From: Actinoplanes palleronii
GTDB taxonomy: Bacteria; Actinomycetota; Actinomycetes; Mycobacteriales; Micromonosporaceae
Direction of reading: 5' to 3'
DNA: 50,731 bases
NCBI RefSeq assembly: GCF_016862315.1
Contig: NZ_BOMS01000075.1
Coordinates: 1 to 50,731 of the forward strand
Part shown: in pieces, positions 16,046 through 25,586 of the stretch
Layout of the letters: each line of letters begins with the position of its first letter
How positions within the stretch are numbered: the first letter of the stretch is position 1
Notes under the pieces: model-generated
What the model was told of the DNA's origin: nothing
Seen by the model: only the letters and a program-made list of their open reading frames with translations
Databases searched by the model: none
Made by a program: the position numbers and the translations under genes

Positions 16046-17842
16046 TCAGAGGGCGAGCGAGAACCCGCCGGAGCGCTGTTTGGCCGGTGGCGGCGCGGTC
16101 GCGCGACCGGCCGGCGGTGGCGTGACCTGCTTGCGCGGGTTCTCGCCGGATCGCGCCGGTGCGCGCTTGCGCTTGCGGACCGTCTCCTCGGGCCCGGGGC
16201 CCTCCTTCGCCGAGGCGGCGCTCACCGAGTCGTCGGCCACCGGTGCGGGCTCGGTGACGCTGCCCAGCACCTCGACCCGGCACGGGTGACCGTCGATGGC
16301 GAAGGCGAACGGCAGCGGGTTGCGGTCGCGGTACCCGCCGCGCAGCGTGACGCTCCGGGTGCTGCCGCTGCCGTGCACCACGACGTGCTTGCCGCTCTGC
16401 GAGACCGCCTTCGGCACGGCGGCGAGCCGCTGGGTGCCGGGGAAGCTGAAATCGACCCGCCAGCCGTCCGGCCCGGCCGTGGTCTGCACGGTCAGTCGCG
16501 CCTGGAAGGAGCCGCCCGAGTCGCGTTGCACCTGGTAGCGGACCGAGCAGCGGATCCGTTTCACGGTCTCGTGGCCCGGCGCCGGTCCGGCCGCGGAGGC
16601 GCTGGACTGGTCGGCCTCGGTGGGTTCCCGCCGGGACGACCAGTTCACCGCGCTGCCGGCCAGCAGCACCACGCTGGCCAGGGCGGTGATCGCGGACAAC
16701 CGGTTCCGGACGCCGGCCGGGCGGCGCATCCAGGCGCCGGCCGCGCGGGCGCGCCGCATCCGGGCACCGATGAAGACGCCACCGCCCAGCGGCCGCACAC
16801 CGCCCATCCGCAACGCCGCGCCGATCTTGAGACCGACGCGCAGGCGGAGCTTGAGGGCCTGGGTGCCGCCCAGACGGAGCTTGCGGCCGTCCGGGGAGAC
16901 CGGCGAGTCCAGCGCACCCGACAGCGACACCACACCGCGGGCGGCCGGTACCGAGGGCTGCTCCCCCGGGCGCAGCGGCGGGATGATCGGGCGTACCCCG
17001 ACGGTGGCGGCCAGGGCGCGGGCCACCTCGGCCGAGCCGGGCCGGTCCGCCGGGTTCTTGGCCAGGCAGCGCAGGCACAGGTCGGCCACCGCGGGTGGCA
17101 TCCCGGGCAGGTCCGGCACCGGGGCGGGGTCGGCGTAGAGGTGGGCGCGCAAGGCTTCGGCGGTGCTCTCGGCGGGCCAGGGCATCCGGCCGGTGAGCGC
17201 GCGGTAGAGGAGCAGGCCGAGGGCGTACACGTCGGTGGCCGGGGAGACCGGTGCGCCGCCGAGACGTTCCGGGGCGAGGTAGGCGGGGGTGCCGAGCAGG
17301 CTGCCGTCCGGGCCGGCGTCGCGCTGGCCGACCACGGCCGAGATGCCGAAGTCGACAACCTTCGCGCCGGCGCCGGTGAGCATCACGTTGGCCGGGGTGA
17401 CGTCGCGGTGGACGACGCCCCGGGCGTGCGCGGTGGCCAGTGCGGAGGCGACCTCGGCGCAGAGCATCACGGCCTCGCGCCAGTCCAGCGAGCCCTGCCG
17501 GCCGATCCGGGCGCCGACCGACTCGCCGTCGTTGAGCTCCATCACCACGTACGGGACGGTCAGGTGGTCGGAGAGCAGGGCCTCACCGAAGTCGTAGACG
17601 CCGGTGATGTGCGGGTGGCAGAGCCGGGCGGCGGCCAGCGCCTCCTGGCGGAGCCGGTCGCGGGACGTCCGGTCCTCGGCCAGCTGCGGCGCGAGCACTT
17701 TGACGGCGACCTCACGGCCCAGGGTCTCGTCGTAGCCGCGCCAGACGACCGACATCCCGCCGGTGCCGAGCTTCTCGATGAGGCGGTAGCGCCCGGCGAG
17801 ACGGAGCGGTCCTTCGTGTCCGTTTCGCTCCGTACGCCCCAT
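16046..17842 (-). CDS. Transmembrane Ser/Thr protein kinase with CBM2-like outer domain
   Basis: 598 residues from the ATG at 17842. Kinase domain about 18-280: glycine loop GTGGMSVVW (26-34), VAVK with Lys48, HRDVTPANVM (Asp147), DFG (164-166), GTPAYLAPE. A basic juxtamembrane stretch leads to one membrane segment (about 383-399). Outside, residues 431-525 resemble a family 2 carbohydrate-binding module: Cys432 and Cys521 bracket GGSFQARLTVQT, GWRVDFSFPG and FAFAIDG. The surface Trp residues usual in cellulose-binding CBM2a are not evident. A basic Lys/Arg/Pro tail ends the chain. It probably senses a wall or extracellular ligand; that is inferred. Confidence 0.9.
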   Translation of the reverse strand: MGRTERNGHEGPLRLAGRYRLIEKLGTGGMSVVWRGYDETLGREVAVKVLAPQLAEDRTSRDRLRQEALAAARLCHPHITGVYDFGEALLSDHLTVPYVVMELNDGESVGARIGRQGSLDWREAVMLCAEVASALATAHARGVVHRDVTPANVMLTGAGAKVVDFGISAVVGQRDAGPDGSLLGTPAYLAPERLGGAPVSPATDVYALGLLLYRALTGRMPWPAESTAEALRAHLYADPAPVPDLPGMPPAVADLCLRCLAKNPADRPGSAEVARALAATVGVRPIIPPLRPGEQPSVPAARGVVSLSGALDSPVSPDGRKLRLGGTQALKLRLRVGLKIGAALRMGGVRPLGGGVFIGARMRRARAAGAWMRRPAGVRNRLSAITALASVVLLAGSAVNWSSRREPTEADQSSASAAGPAPGHETVKRIRCSVRYQVQRDSGGSFQARLTVQTTAGPDGWRVDFSFPGTQRLAAVPKAVSQSGKHVVVHGSGSTRSVTLRGGYRDRNPLPFAFAIDGHPCRVEVLGSVTEPAPVADDSVSAASAKEGPGPEETVRKRKRAPARSGENPRKQVTPPPAGRATAPPPAKQRSGGFSLAL

Positions 17843-17979
17843 GCGCCGATTCTCGCCCGCGCGGCTCACCCTCCGGTGCCGCACTCCGAAACCCGCGCGG
17901 ATTCCCTGCCCGGATCGCCCAAAACCGCCCAAATCGGCCAACTCGCCGCGCGAGAAGAGCCCGGGCCCGGCCGAGGACC

Positions 17980-19494
17980 TCAGCTGGGCAGCAGCTGGTC
18001 GACCGGGGCGTAGTCGTCGGTGAGCACCGTGGCGTCGCCGACATAGCCGGCCAGCTCGGCACCGGAGAGCAGCGTGACCGGCTCCTTCACCTGGGCGAGC
18101 CGGGTGCCGAGCGCGGCCAGCGGGAGCGGGCTCCGGGACGCCACGATCACGAAGTTCGAGCCGACGTCGCCGGCCAGGGCGTCCGCCGGGGCGATCACCG
18201 CGACGTACCGGAAAGCCGCCTGAACCGTCGCCAACTCGGCGCGGATCAAGCGGTCCGGCGGGTAGTCGATCACGTTCTGGGCGTAGATCCCGTCCTCGCG
18301 CAGGGTGCGGGAGATGTCCGCGGCCATCTCCCGGGTGGCCAGGTGCCACGGCACCACCTGGTGACCGAAGGCGTCCCCGACCACCAGGTCGTAACCGGCC
18401 GACGGGCGCCCGGCCACGCCGACCCGGGCGTCGCCGACCCGGACCCGCAGGTCGGCGCCGGTGACCAGGCCGAGTTCGCGCTTGTCCAGCTCGACCAGCT
18501 CGCCGTCGAGTTCGAGGACCAACTGCTCGCTGCCGGGTCGGGTGGCGCGCAGGTACCCCGGGACGGTGAAACCGCCGCCGCCGATGTGCAGGGCGTCGAT
18601 CGGGGCGCCGGCCGGGCGCACGACGTCGGCCACCGCGGCGATCCACTGGACGTAGGCGAACTCGAGGTGCCGCGGGTCGTTCAGATCGACGTACGAATGG
18701 GGTGCCGCATTGAGCAGCAGCAACCGACCACCTGGCCGATCAGGATCGGTCTGTACCCGGGCGCAGTGGTAGGCGGTCTCCACGTCGCACGGTGTCGGCG
18801 CGGTCGCGCCCAGACCGGCGCCGACCAGTCCGATCGAGACGGCCACCGCCCGGAAGCGGGGTGAGCCGGGCAGGTCGGGGTGGTTCTCATCGCGGCGCAA
18901 CCACCAGCCGAGCACCAGGCCACCGAGTGCCAGCAGCACCGCCAGGCTCAGGATGATCGCGCTGCTCGGCATCGCGGCGACGAACACGAACCCGGTGCCG
19001 AGGGTGGCGGTGATCGCGCCGAGGGTGCCGATGCTGGACAGCCGGCCAACCACGGTGCCGGCCTCGCGCAGGTTGCTGAGCTGGAGTTTCACCACCATCG
19101 GCGGGATCGCGGAGAGCACGAACGCGGGCAGGAAGACGGCCAGCGCGGCGAGCAGGAGCACGGCCGGCGCCGCGCCGCCGCGGAGCAGCTCACCGCCCCA
19201 GCGGACCAGCGGCAGGGTCACGGCGGTGCCGATCGCGCCGAGGATCAACGCCGGCGCCAGCAGGATCCGCGGGTCGAACTGGTCGGCGAGGCGGCCGCCC
19301 AGCCACGCGCCGTAGGCGATGGCGGCCAGCGAGATGCCGATCACCGAGCTGCTGACCTGCAGGGTGACACCGACGTACGGCCCGACCAGGCGCAGGGCGA
19401 CGATCTCCAGGACCAGGACGGCACCGCTGGCGCCGAAGGCCAGGGCGGCGGCCAGAGCCGCCGGCAGTGCTCGGGGCGGCGCGACGATGTCCAT
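17980..19494 (-). CDS. Fused membrane protein / spermidine-synthase-like
   Basis: 504 residues. The first 210 residues form about seven or eight membrane helices, as in the fused MFS/spermidine synthase proteins. The second half is an aminopropyltransferase-like Rossmann domain: LHIGGGGFTVPGYL (SAM-type loop), VLELDGELVEL, GDARVGVA, YDLVVGDAFG. It ends with LTDDYAPVDQLLPS, the family's usual tail. Polyamine synthesis is not proved; many such fusions have no known substrate. It lies 137 bp before the kinase and 18 bp after the coiled-coil protein gene, so a shared transcript is likely. Confidence 0.87.
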   Translation of the reverse strand: MDIVAPPRALPAALAAALAFGASGAVLVLEIVALRLVGPYVGVTLQVSSSVIGISLAAIAYGAWLGGRLADQFDPRILLAPALILGAIGTAVTLPLVRWGGELLRGGAAPAVLLLAALAVFLPAFVLSAIPPMVVKLQLSNLREAGTVVGRLSSIGTLGAITATLGTGFVFVAAMPSSAIILSLAVLLALGGLVLGWWLRRDENHPDLPGSPRFRAVAVSIGLVGAGLGATAPTPCDVETAYHCARVQTDPDRPGGRLLLLNAAPHSYVDLNDPRHLEFAYVQWIAAVADVVRPAGAPIDALHIGGGGFTVPGYLRATRPGSEQLVLELDGELVELDKRELGLVTGADLRVRVGDARVGVAGRPSAGYDLVVGDAFGHQVVPWHLATREMAADISRTLREDGIYAQNVIDYPPDRLIRAELATVQAAFRYVAVIAPADALAGDVGSNFVIVASRSPLPLAALGTRLAQVKEPVTLLSGAELAGYVGDATVLTDDYAPVDQLLPS

Positions 19495-19512
19495 CGCGCG
19501 ATGCTAACCGGG

Positions 19513-20523
19513 TCAGAGCATGGAGAGATGCACGTGGTTGGTGTGCACCGCGGCCGCGTCACCTGTCGCGCTGTAGGCCCGCCAGCCGGTGCTCGGCATC
19601 CAGATCTGCCGGTACCAGATCACGTACATGATGCCGAGGCGGTCGGCGTTCTTCACGAAGTAGGCGGCCAGGCGGTCGCCGTAGGCCTTGTCGCTGCCGG
19701 TCGCCGCCGAGGTCTTGAAGGTGGTGGCGTTGGACGAGAAGTCGCAGGCCCGCCCCTTCGGGTGCTCGCCGGACGACCGCTGGCTCCAGCACACCGTGTA
19801 GTGCTTGAAGCCGTCCGCGCGGGCCTGCTCGTACGCGTGCAGCGTCCGCGGCGTGAGGCACCCGTCCGACGTCGGGTCCTTGATCGAGCAGGACTCCTTC
19901 GGCCAGGAGCCGTCGGAGTTGCGCGGGGCCGGGTCGGCGGCCGGCGAGGACGCGTCGATGAAGCCGCCGGCCGATCCGCCGCCCACCTCGGCGAGCGCCA
20001 ACTCGGCCTGCTTCTTCTTGCGCTCCATCACCGAGACCTGGCGCTTCTGCTCGCCGATCTCGGCGTTCAGCCCGATCTGCGCCTTCTTGATGGTGTCGAT
20101 GTCCTCCCGGTAGTCGGCGAGCGTGCCGCCGTCCACCTGGGCGAGCATGTCGAGGCTCTGCACCCGGTCCACGAAGCGGTCCGGCGAGTTGCTGTTCAGC
20201 AGCAGCGCCAGCGTGCTCATCCGGCCCATCTGGTACGACCGGTTCGCCACCTCGGAGACCCGGGAGGTGAGCTTGTCCGAGCGGGTCTGCGCGGCCTTGA
20301 GCGTGGCGGCGAGCTGGGTCTGCCGTTTCTTGGAGGCGGCCAGCTTCGTCTTCGCCTGGTCGTACCCCTTGGCGGCGGCTTCCAGGTTGGTCCGCAGCTT
20401 CTTCGTCCCACCCTCCGGGTCGGCGGCGAACGCCGGAGTTCCGGGCACGATGAGGACAGCCATGACCGCGGCCGCAAGAAGGGCGAGCAGGGCGGTACAC
20501 CGGCGCGGGGAGATGACCGCCAC
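19513..20523 (-). CDS. Secreted coiled-coil protein with ARB_07466/VldE-like C-terminal domain
   Basis: 336 residues from the GTG at 20523, chosen because GGAGG lies six bases upstream. A signal peptide (ALLALLAAAVMAVLIV...AFA) precedes a long coiled coil (about 45-190, rich in Lys/Ala/Glu), similar to peptidoglycan-hydrolase activators. The C-terminal 130 residues contain CLTPRTLHAYEQAR, GEHPKGRACDF and the closing HTNHVHLSML, a His-rich metal-peptidase-like signature seen in the VldE/ARB_07466 domain. The likely place of action is the cell wall. Four Cys in the C-terminal part could form disulfides. Confidence 0.85.
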   Translation of the reverse strand: MAVISPRRCTALLALLAAAVMAVLIVPGTPAFAADPEGGTKKLRTNLEAAAKGYDQAKTKLAASKKRQTQLAATLKAAQTRSDKLTSRVSEVANRSYQMGRMSTLALLLNSNSPDRFVDRVQSLDMLAQVDGGTLADYREDIDTIKKAQIGLNAEIGEQKRQVSVMERKKKQAELALAEVGGGSAGGFIDASSPAADPAPRNSDGSWPKESCSIKDPTSDGCLTPRTLHAYEQARADGFKHYTVCWSQRSSGEHPKGRACDFSSNATTFKTSAATGSDKAYGDRLAAYFVKNADRLGIMYVIWYRQIWMPSTGWRAYSATGDAAAVHTNHVHLSML

Positions 20524-20587
20524 GGAAAACCTCCAAGTCGGGAGCGCGGGTACTTTACCGTGCCGGACCTGGCGTAAGGGAGATCGA

Positions 20588-21361
20588 TCAGGTCGCTGAA
20601 TATCCACCGTCGACGAAGAGTGTCTGCCCGGTCACCGCTTGGCTCGCGGCACTTGCCAGAAAGACGGCACATCCGGCGAAATCTTCGGGCACCCCGTTGC
20701 GGCCGATCATGGTGCGCGCCGCGTGTGCCGCCACTTTCGTGGGATCCGCGAAGACCGGCTCGGTCAGCGGGGTGTGCACCACTCCGGGCGCGATCGCGTT
20801 GCAGCAGACCCCGTGCGGTGACCAGGCCTCGGCCTGCGAACGGGTCAGTCCGACCAGGCCGGCCTTGGCCGCTCCGTAGGCGCCGCTGTTGCCGTACGCG
20901 CGGAACGCCTGCTGGGAGACGATGTTGACGATCCGGCCCCAGCCGCGCCGGGCCATCGCCGGGCCGAACGCCTGCCCGAGAAGGAACGGCGAGGTCAGGT
21001 TCGCCGCCAGGGTGAGGTCCCAGACGTCCTCGCCCAGCTCCCCGAGGGGCGGGCGCAGGTTCACGGCGGCCGAGTTGACCAGGATGTCCGGTTCGCCGTA
21101 CCGGGAAATGATCTCACTGATCGCGGCCCGGACGGCCTCGCGGCCGGCGAGATCGGCGGTGATCGCGCCACCCTCGGCACCATGTTTTCGCAGCTCAGCG
21201 ACCACATCGTCGAGCGGGTCCGGCCGGCGGGCGAGTACCACCACCCGCGCTCCGGCACGACCGAGGGCCAAGGCGATGTCGCGGCCGATCCCGGAACTGC
21301 CGCCGGTCACCACCGCGGTCCGCCCGGCCAACCCGAAGAGCTCATCGAGGTACGAGGTCAT
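20588..21361 (-). CDS. SDR family oxidoreductase
   Basis: 257 residues. TGGSSGIG (19-26), VLARRPD after strand 2 (NADPH preference), Ser149, Tyr162 and Lys166 (AYGAAK). The usual NNAG is NSAA here (97-100 region, LVNSAAV), a conservative variant. The C-terminus FVDGGYSAT is typical. The substrate is unknown. It sits 68 bp downstream of the inositol-monophosphatase-like gene, on the same strand. Confidence 0.88.
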   Translation of the reverse strand: MTSYLDELFGLAGRTAVVTGGSSGIGRDIALALGRAGARVVVLARRPDPLDDVVAELRKHGAEGGAITADLAGREAVRAAISEIISRYGEPDILVNSAAVNLRPPLGELGEDVWDLTLAANLTSPFLLGQAFGPAMARRGWGRIVNIVSQQAFRAYGNSGAYGAAKAGLVGLTRSQAEAWSPHGVCCNAIAPGVVHTPLTEPVFADPTKVAAHAARTMIGRNGVPEDFAGCAVFLASAASQAVTGQTLFVDGGYSAT

Positions 21362-21429
21362 CTCCGCACGGTAGAACTTCGCGTGACCGAGTCGGATCAG
21401 AGTGTGAGATCCGACACGTCGTCCCGGAA

Positions 21430-22248
21430 TCAGTCCTCGATCGTGGGCGGTCCGTCCGGAAAGAGGGTGCTGTGCACGGTCTGCCAGATGTCCTCGTTCG
21501 CCGCGACCAGCAGGCCCCGGCGGGTGTTCGCCGCCCGGTAGTCGGTGCCGTCCAGCAGCCGGGAGACGCCGCCGGCCTCCTGCACGATCAGCGAGCCGGG
21601 CGCGTGGTCCCACGGGAAGAGCCGCCAGAACATCCCGAACTGCTGCAGGTCGGTGGCGATCGCCGGGTACTCGTATCCGGCGCAGTGCTTCCCGTTGGTG
21701 TAGCCACCGAGCCCGCCGGCGTGCGCGTCGACCTGGTCGCGGTAGTTCTCCGGGAGGTACTTGCGGGAGATCACGCCGTGCAGCTCCCCGGCGGCCGGCG
21801 CGTCGGCGCGGGACTTCAGCCGCACCCCGTCCCGGAACGCCCCGGAGCCCGCCTCGGCGAGCGTCATCCGGTCCTCGACCACGTCGAGGATCCAGGCCGC
21901 CACCGTGACACCGTCCCGGACCAGCGCGGTCATCACGCAGAACGGCGTGCGCCCGGTCGCGAAGTTGTTGGTGCCGTCGACCGGGTCGACGATCCACACC
22001 GCACCGCCGGCCCCGATCCGGTCCCGCACCGCGGGGTCGGCCGCGACGGCTTCCTCGCCGACCACCACCGAGCCGGGCAGCAGCGCGGTCAAGCCCCGGG
22101 TCAGCGCCCGCTCGGACTCCTGATCGGCGATGGTGACCATGTCACCGGGCGCCTTCTGGTGCACCTCGTCGGCGCTCAGCTTCTGGAAGCGGGGCAGCAC
22201 GATGGTCTGCGCGACCTCACGGATGAGGGCGGACACCTGTTCAAGCAC
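21430..22248 (-). CDS. Inositol-monophosphatase-family phosphatase
   Basis: 272 residues from a GTG. Metal-binding motifs are intact: GEEAVA (64-69), WIVDPVDGTNNF (85-96, with Asp88 and Asp91), and WDHAPGSLIVQEAGG near residue 214. The family hydrolyses inositol-1-phosphate, histidinol phosphate, PAP or sugar phosphates; which one is unclear here. Its start overlaps the receiver gene's stop (GTGCTTGA), making it part of the signalling operon, which is an odd partner. Confidence 0.9.
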   Translation of the reverse strand: MLEQVSALIREVAQTIVLPRFQKLSADEVHQKAPGDMVTIADQESERALTRGLTALLPGSVVVGEEAVAADPAVRDRIGAGGAVWIVDPVDGTNNFATGRTPFCVMTALVRDGVTVAAWILDVVEDRMTLAEAGSGAFRDGVRLKSRADAPAAGELHGVISRKYLPENYRDQVDAHAGGLGGYTNGKHCAGYEYPAIATDLQQFGMFWRLFPWDHAPGSLIVQEAGGVSRLLDGTDYRAANTRRGLLVAANEDIWQTVHSTLFPDGPPTIED

Positions 22249-22693
22249 GCGGCGGCAGCTTCACGACGCTGACGAAGAACTCGTCGATCTGCCGGATCAC
22301 CTGGATGAACCGATCGAAGTCCACCGGCTTCGTCACGTACGCGTTCGCGTGCAACTCGTAGCTGCGCAGGATGTCCTCATCGGCCGCCGAGGTGGTCAGC
22401 ACGACCACCGGGATCCGGCCCAGCTGTTCGTCCTTCTTGATCTCGGCGAGCACCTCGCGGCCGTCCCGGCGCGGCAGGTTCAGGTCGAGCAGGATCAGGT
22501 CGGGGCGCACCGCGTCCGCGTACTGACCCTCGCGGCGCAGGTAGGCCAGCGCCTCGGCGCCGTCGGAGACGACGTTCAGCCGGTTGCGGACCTTGTGCTC
22601 CTCGAACGCCTCCTGCGTCATCAGCACGTCACCGGGGTCGTCCTCGACCAACAGGACCTCGATCAGGGTGCCATTCGCCCGTTCGACACTCAT
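22241..22693 (-). CDS. Single-domain response regulator (Rcp1/CheY-like)
   Basis: 150 residues, one receiver domain and no output. Acidic pocket VEDD (16-19), phospho-acceptor Asp70 in LILLDLNLP, VVLTTSA (Thr98 region), YVTKPVD with the conserved Lys. The insert after LNLP and the long beta4-alpha4 region resemble the Rcp1 type that partners phytochrome-like kinases. It overlaps the kinase stop by four bases (ATGA), so it is the probable phosphate acceptor of that kinase. Confidence 0.93.
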   Translation of the reverse strand: MSVERANGTLIEVLLVEDDPGDVLMTQEAFEEHKVRNRLNVVSDGAEALAYLRREGQYADAVRPDLILLDLNLPRRDGREVLAEIKKDEQLGRIPVVVLTTSAADEDILRSYELHANAYVTKPVDFDRFIQVIRQIDEFFVSVVKLPPRA

Positions 22694-24291
22694 GCGCCAA
22701 CCACCTCTCGGCTTTCCTGCTCATCGCCCGACTCGTCGAGACCGATCACCGCGGGGAGCGTGAACCAGATCGACGCACCGGGGGTGACGTCGACATCGAG
22801 CCAGATCCGCCCGCCATGGTATTCGACGATCTTCTTGACGATCGCCAGTCCGATGCCGGTCCCCTCGTACGCGTCCCGTGCGTGCAACCGCTGGAAGATC
22901 ACGAAGACCTTGTCGGCGAACTCGGCCTCGATCCCGATGCCGTTGTCCCGCACGTTGATCCGCCACTCCTTGCCGTCGCGCTCCGCGGTGATCCGCACCT
23001 CGGACGGCACGTCCGGGCGGCGGAACTTCAGCGCGTTGCCGACCAGGTTGACGAAGAGCGTGGTGATCAGCGGGTCTTCGCCCTCCACAGTGGGCAGACC
23101 GGACCAGATGATCTCGGCGCCGTCCTCGGTCCGGCCCTCCAGCTGCGAGGTCACGTCGGTCAGCACCCGGTTCAGGTCGACCTCGGTGAAGCCGCTGGTG
23201 AGCCGGCCGATCCGGGAGAACGCCAGCAGGTCGTTGATCAGGCGCTGCATCCGCTGGGCGCCGTCGACCGCGAACCCGATGTACTGGTCGGCGCGCTCGT
23301 CCATCTGCCCGGCGTAGCGGCGCTGCAGCAGCTGGCAGAAGCTGGCCACCTTGCGCAGCGGCTCCTGCAGGTCGTGTGAGGCGACGTAGGCGAACTGCTC
23401 GAGATCCCGGTTGGACCGGGTCAGCTCCTCGGCCTGGCTCTTCAGCTGGTCGTTGATCCACTCGACCTGCTGGCGGGCGCCGCGCACCTCGGAGAGCTCG
23501 GAGGCGATCTGCTGGCGCATCCGGTCGACGTCGGTGGCCAGCCCGACCAGCTCCGGTGAGCCGTTCGGGCTGACGATGTGCCGCTCGTAGTCACCGGAGG
23601 CCACCTGCCGGACCTCGTCGGCAAGGTGCACGATCGGGCGGCTGACCAGGCGGTCCATCAGGAACAGCAGGATCACGCCGGCCAGCACCACGATCGCCGC
23701 CGCGGCGATCTCGATGGCCACCATGGTCTGGCTGGAGGCCTTGGCCTCGTTCGCGCTGCGGGCCCGCACCACCTGGATCTGGTTCTGCATCACGCCGATC
23801 GCGGAGCGCAGCCCGTCGAACTCGGTGGTGTCACCGGCCGTCACCCGGGCCTGGCCGGCGTCGGTGCCGCTGTCCCGGACCGCGTCGATGACCGGCTGGG
23901 CCACGTCCCGGTGCCAGGTGACGATCCGCGCCTTCACGTCGTTCAGGGTGGCCCGGATGTCCCGGTCCTCCGGGTGCAGATAACCCTCGATCCGGGCGAT
24001 CTGCGCGTTCTGGTCGGCAAGACCTTTCCGGTACGGGTCGAGGCTGGTGTCGCGCCCGGTGATCGCATAGCCGCGGACGCCGGTCTCCTGATCGACGAGC
24101 GCGGTGTTCAGGGTCTCGCCGGCGGCCCGCATCGGGCTCACCCGGTTCAGCACGTCGTCGAGTTGCCGGTTGTGGGCCGTCGCGGTGAGCGCCGCGAACA
24201 CCCCGAGACCGATCAGGATCAGGCCGACCGTCGAGGTGAGTGCGAGGATCCGGCCACGGAGACTCCACGACTGCACGCTGAGCACGCTCAC
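22690..24291 (-). CDS. CHASE3-HAMP sensor histidine kinase
   Basis: 533 residues. First membrane segment about 14-36, CHASE3 sensor about 40-185 (ALVDQETGVRGYAITG is diagnostic), second membrane segment about 191-212, HAMP to about 265, a coiled coil, HisKA with His306 in YVASHDLQEPL, and an HATPase domain with NALKF, DNGIGI and GTGIGLAI. The HDLQEPL form of the H-box is that of bacteriophytochrome-like kinases. The ligand is unknown. The GTG start overlaps the upstream stop (GTGA). No output domain, so signal probably passes to the adjacent receivers. Confidence 0.94.
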   Translation of the reverse strand: MSVLSVQSWSLRGRILALTSTVGLILIGLGVFAALTATAHNRQLDDVLNRVSPMRAAGETLNTALVDQETGVRGYAITGRDTSLDPYRKGLADQNAQIARIEGYLHPEDRDIRATLNDVKARIVTWHRDVAQPVIDAVRDSGTDAGQARVTAGDTTEFDGLRSAIGVMQNQIQVVRARSANEAKASSQTMVAIEIAAAAIVVLAGVILLFLMDRLVSRPIVHLADEVRQVASGDYERHIVSPNGSPELVGLATDVDRMRQQIASELSEVRGARQQVEWINDQLKSQAEELTRSNRDLEQFAYVASHDLQEPLRKVASFCQLLQRRYAGQMDERADQYIGFAVDGAQRMQRLINDLLAFSRIGRLTSGFTEVDLNRVLTDVTSQLEGRTEDGAEIIWSGLPTVEGEDPLITTLFVNLVGNALKFRRPDVPSEVRITAERDGKEWRINVRDNGIGIEAEFADKVFVIFQRLHARDAYEGTGIGLAIVKKIVEYHGGRIWLDVDVTPGASIWFTLPAVIGLDESGDEQESREVVGA

Positions 24292-25586
24292 CGTCCGGTG
24301 CCCCGGGAGATCAGCAGCATCGCCACGTCGTCGGTGAGCGGGCCACCGTTGTCCTGGTCGGCGCGGGCCACCAGCCAGGCCGGCAGCCCGGGCAGCGGCA
24401 CCTGGCGCGCGTCCGGGTCGTCCAGCAGCTTGCAGAGCCCGTCCACGTCCAGGCGTTCCTCACCGGCGCCGATGCGCCCCTCGATCAGTCCGTCGGTGTA
24501 CATCAGCAGGGACCAGTCATCGCCGGTGAACTCCAGCTCCGTAGCGGGGGTAGGAGTAGGACGTACCCCGAGAACGATGCCGGTACGCGCGTGCACCGGC
24601 GCGGCCCGGCCGCCGGAGAGGACGACCGGCGGCGGGTGGCCGGCCAGGCGTACCGTCGCGCGGTTGCCGGGCAGGTCGATCACCGCCGAGGCGACCGTGG
24701 CGAACACCTCCCGGGCCCGCCGTTCGGACATCAGCACCTGTTCCAGCGACGCGAGCACCTGCTCCTCGGGCACCCCGGCGAGCACCAGCGCGCGCCAGGC
24801 GACCCGGAGCTCGACACCGAGCGCGGCCTCGTCCACCCCGTGGCCGCAGACGTCGCCGACGATCACGTGCAGCCGGTCCTCGCCGATCTGCACCACGTCG
24901 AAGAAGTCGCCGCCGAGCAGGCCGGCCGCCCGCCCTGAGCGGTAGAACGTCTCGACCGCCACCTCGGTGGTCTTCATCAGCGGCTTGGGCAGCAGGCCGC
25001 GTTCCAGCCGGGCCGACTCGTCCTGGCGCAGCTCGATCTCGCGCAGCCGCCGGGCGTTCTCGTCGGCCCGCTTGCGCTCGACCGCGTACCGCAGCGCGCG
25101 GACCAGCCAGACACCGTCGACCTGGCCCTTGACCAGGTAGTCCTGGGCGCCCTCGGCGACCGCCTGGACACCCAGGTGCTCGTCGGAGCGGCCGGTGAGC
25201 ACACAGACCGCGGCACTGCCGGCCACCGCGAGCAGCTTGCGGAGCCCATCGATGCCCTCGGCATCCGGCAGCCCGAGGTCGAGCAGCACGCACTCGGCGC
25301 CGCCGATCAGGGCCCGGGCCTCACGCAACGTGGTCGCCACGGTCAGCTCGAACGGCGCGGACGCCTCGGTCAGCAGCTCGCGGACCAGGAAGGCATCGCC
25401 CTCGTCGTCCTCGACGAGCAGGATGCGCAGATGCTCCAGCTGCTGCTGGTTCAGCGCATACGTGCTGGAGGCGAGCGAACGATCCATCATCGAAGAATCC
25501 CCACTCGACGTTGAGGTGACCGGGAAATCGTGTACCACCGGGACCCGCGGCACAACACCGGTCACCAGCTCGTGACCTGGCTTCAC
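24288..25586 (-). CDS. Response regulator with SpoIIE/PP2C phosphatase output
   Basis: 432 residues from GTG 25586, accepted because GTGA overlaps the preceding stop as elsewhere in this operon; ATGs at 25490/25487 after GGGGAT are a real alternative (about 400 residues). Receiver: ILLVEDDEGD, Asp103 in LLDLGLPD, LTGRS, YLVKG. A coiled linker (about 165-205) leads to a PP2C domain: GGDFFDVV, VGDVCGHGV, LMYTDGLIE, DDVAMLL. Such proteins dephosphorylate anti-sigma-factor antagonists, so it may feed a partner-switching general-stress pathway whose anti-sigma partners are not in this window. Confidence 0.9.
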   Translation of the reverse strand: MKPGHELVTGVVPRVPVVHDFPVTSTSSGDSSMMDRSLASSTYALNQQQLEHLRILLVEDDEGDAFLVRELLTEASAPFELTVATTLREARALIGGAECVLLDLGLPDAEGIDGLRKLLAVAGSAAVCVLTGRSDEHLGVQAVAEGAQDYLVKGQVDGVWLVRALRYAVERKRADENARRLREIELRQDESARLERGLLPKPLMKTTEVAVETFYRSGRAAGLLGGDFFDVVQIGEDRLHVIVGDVCGHGVDEAALGVELRVAWRALVLAGVPEEQVLASLEQVLMSERRAREVFATVASAVIDLPGNRATVRLAGHPPPVVLSGGRAAPVHARTGIVLGVRPTPTPATELEFTGDDWSLLMYTDGLIEGRIGAGEERLDVDGLCKLLDDPDARQVPLPGLPAWLVARADQDNGGPLTDDVAMLLISRGTGR

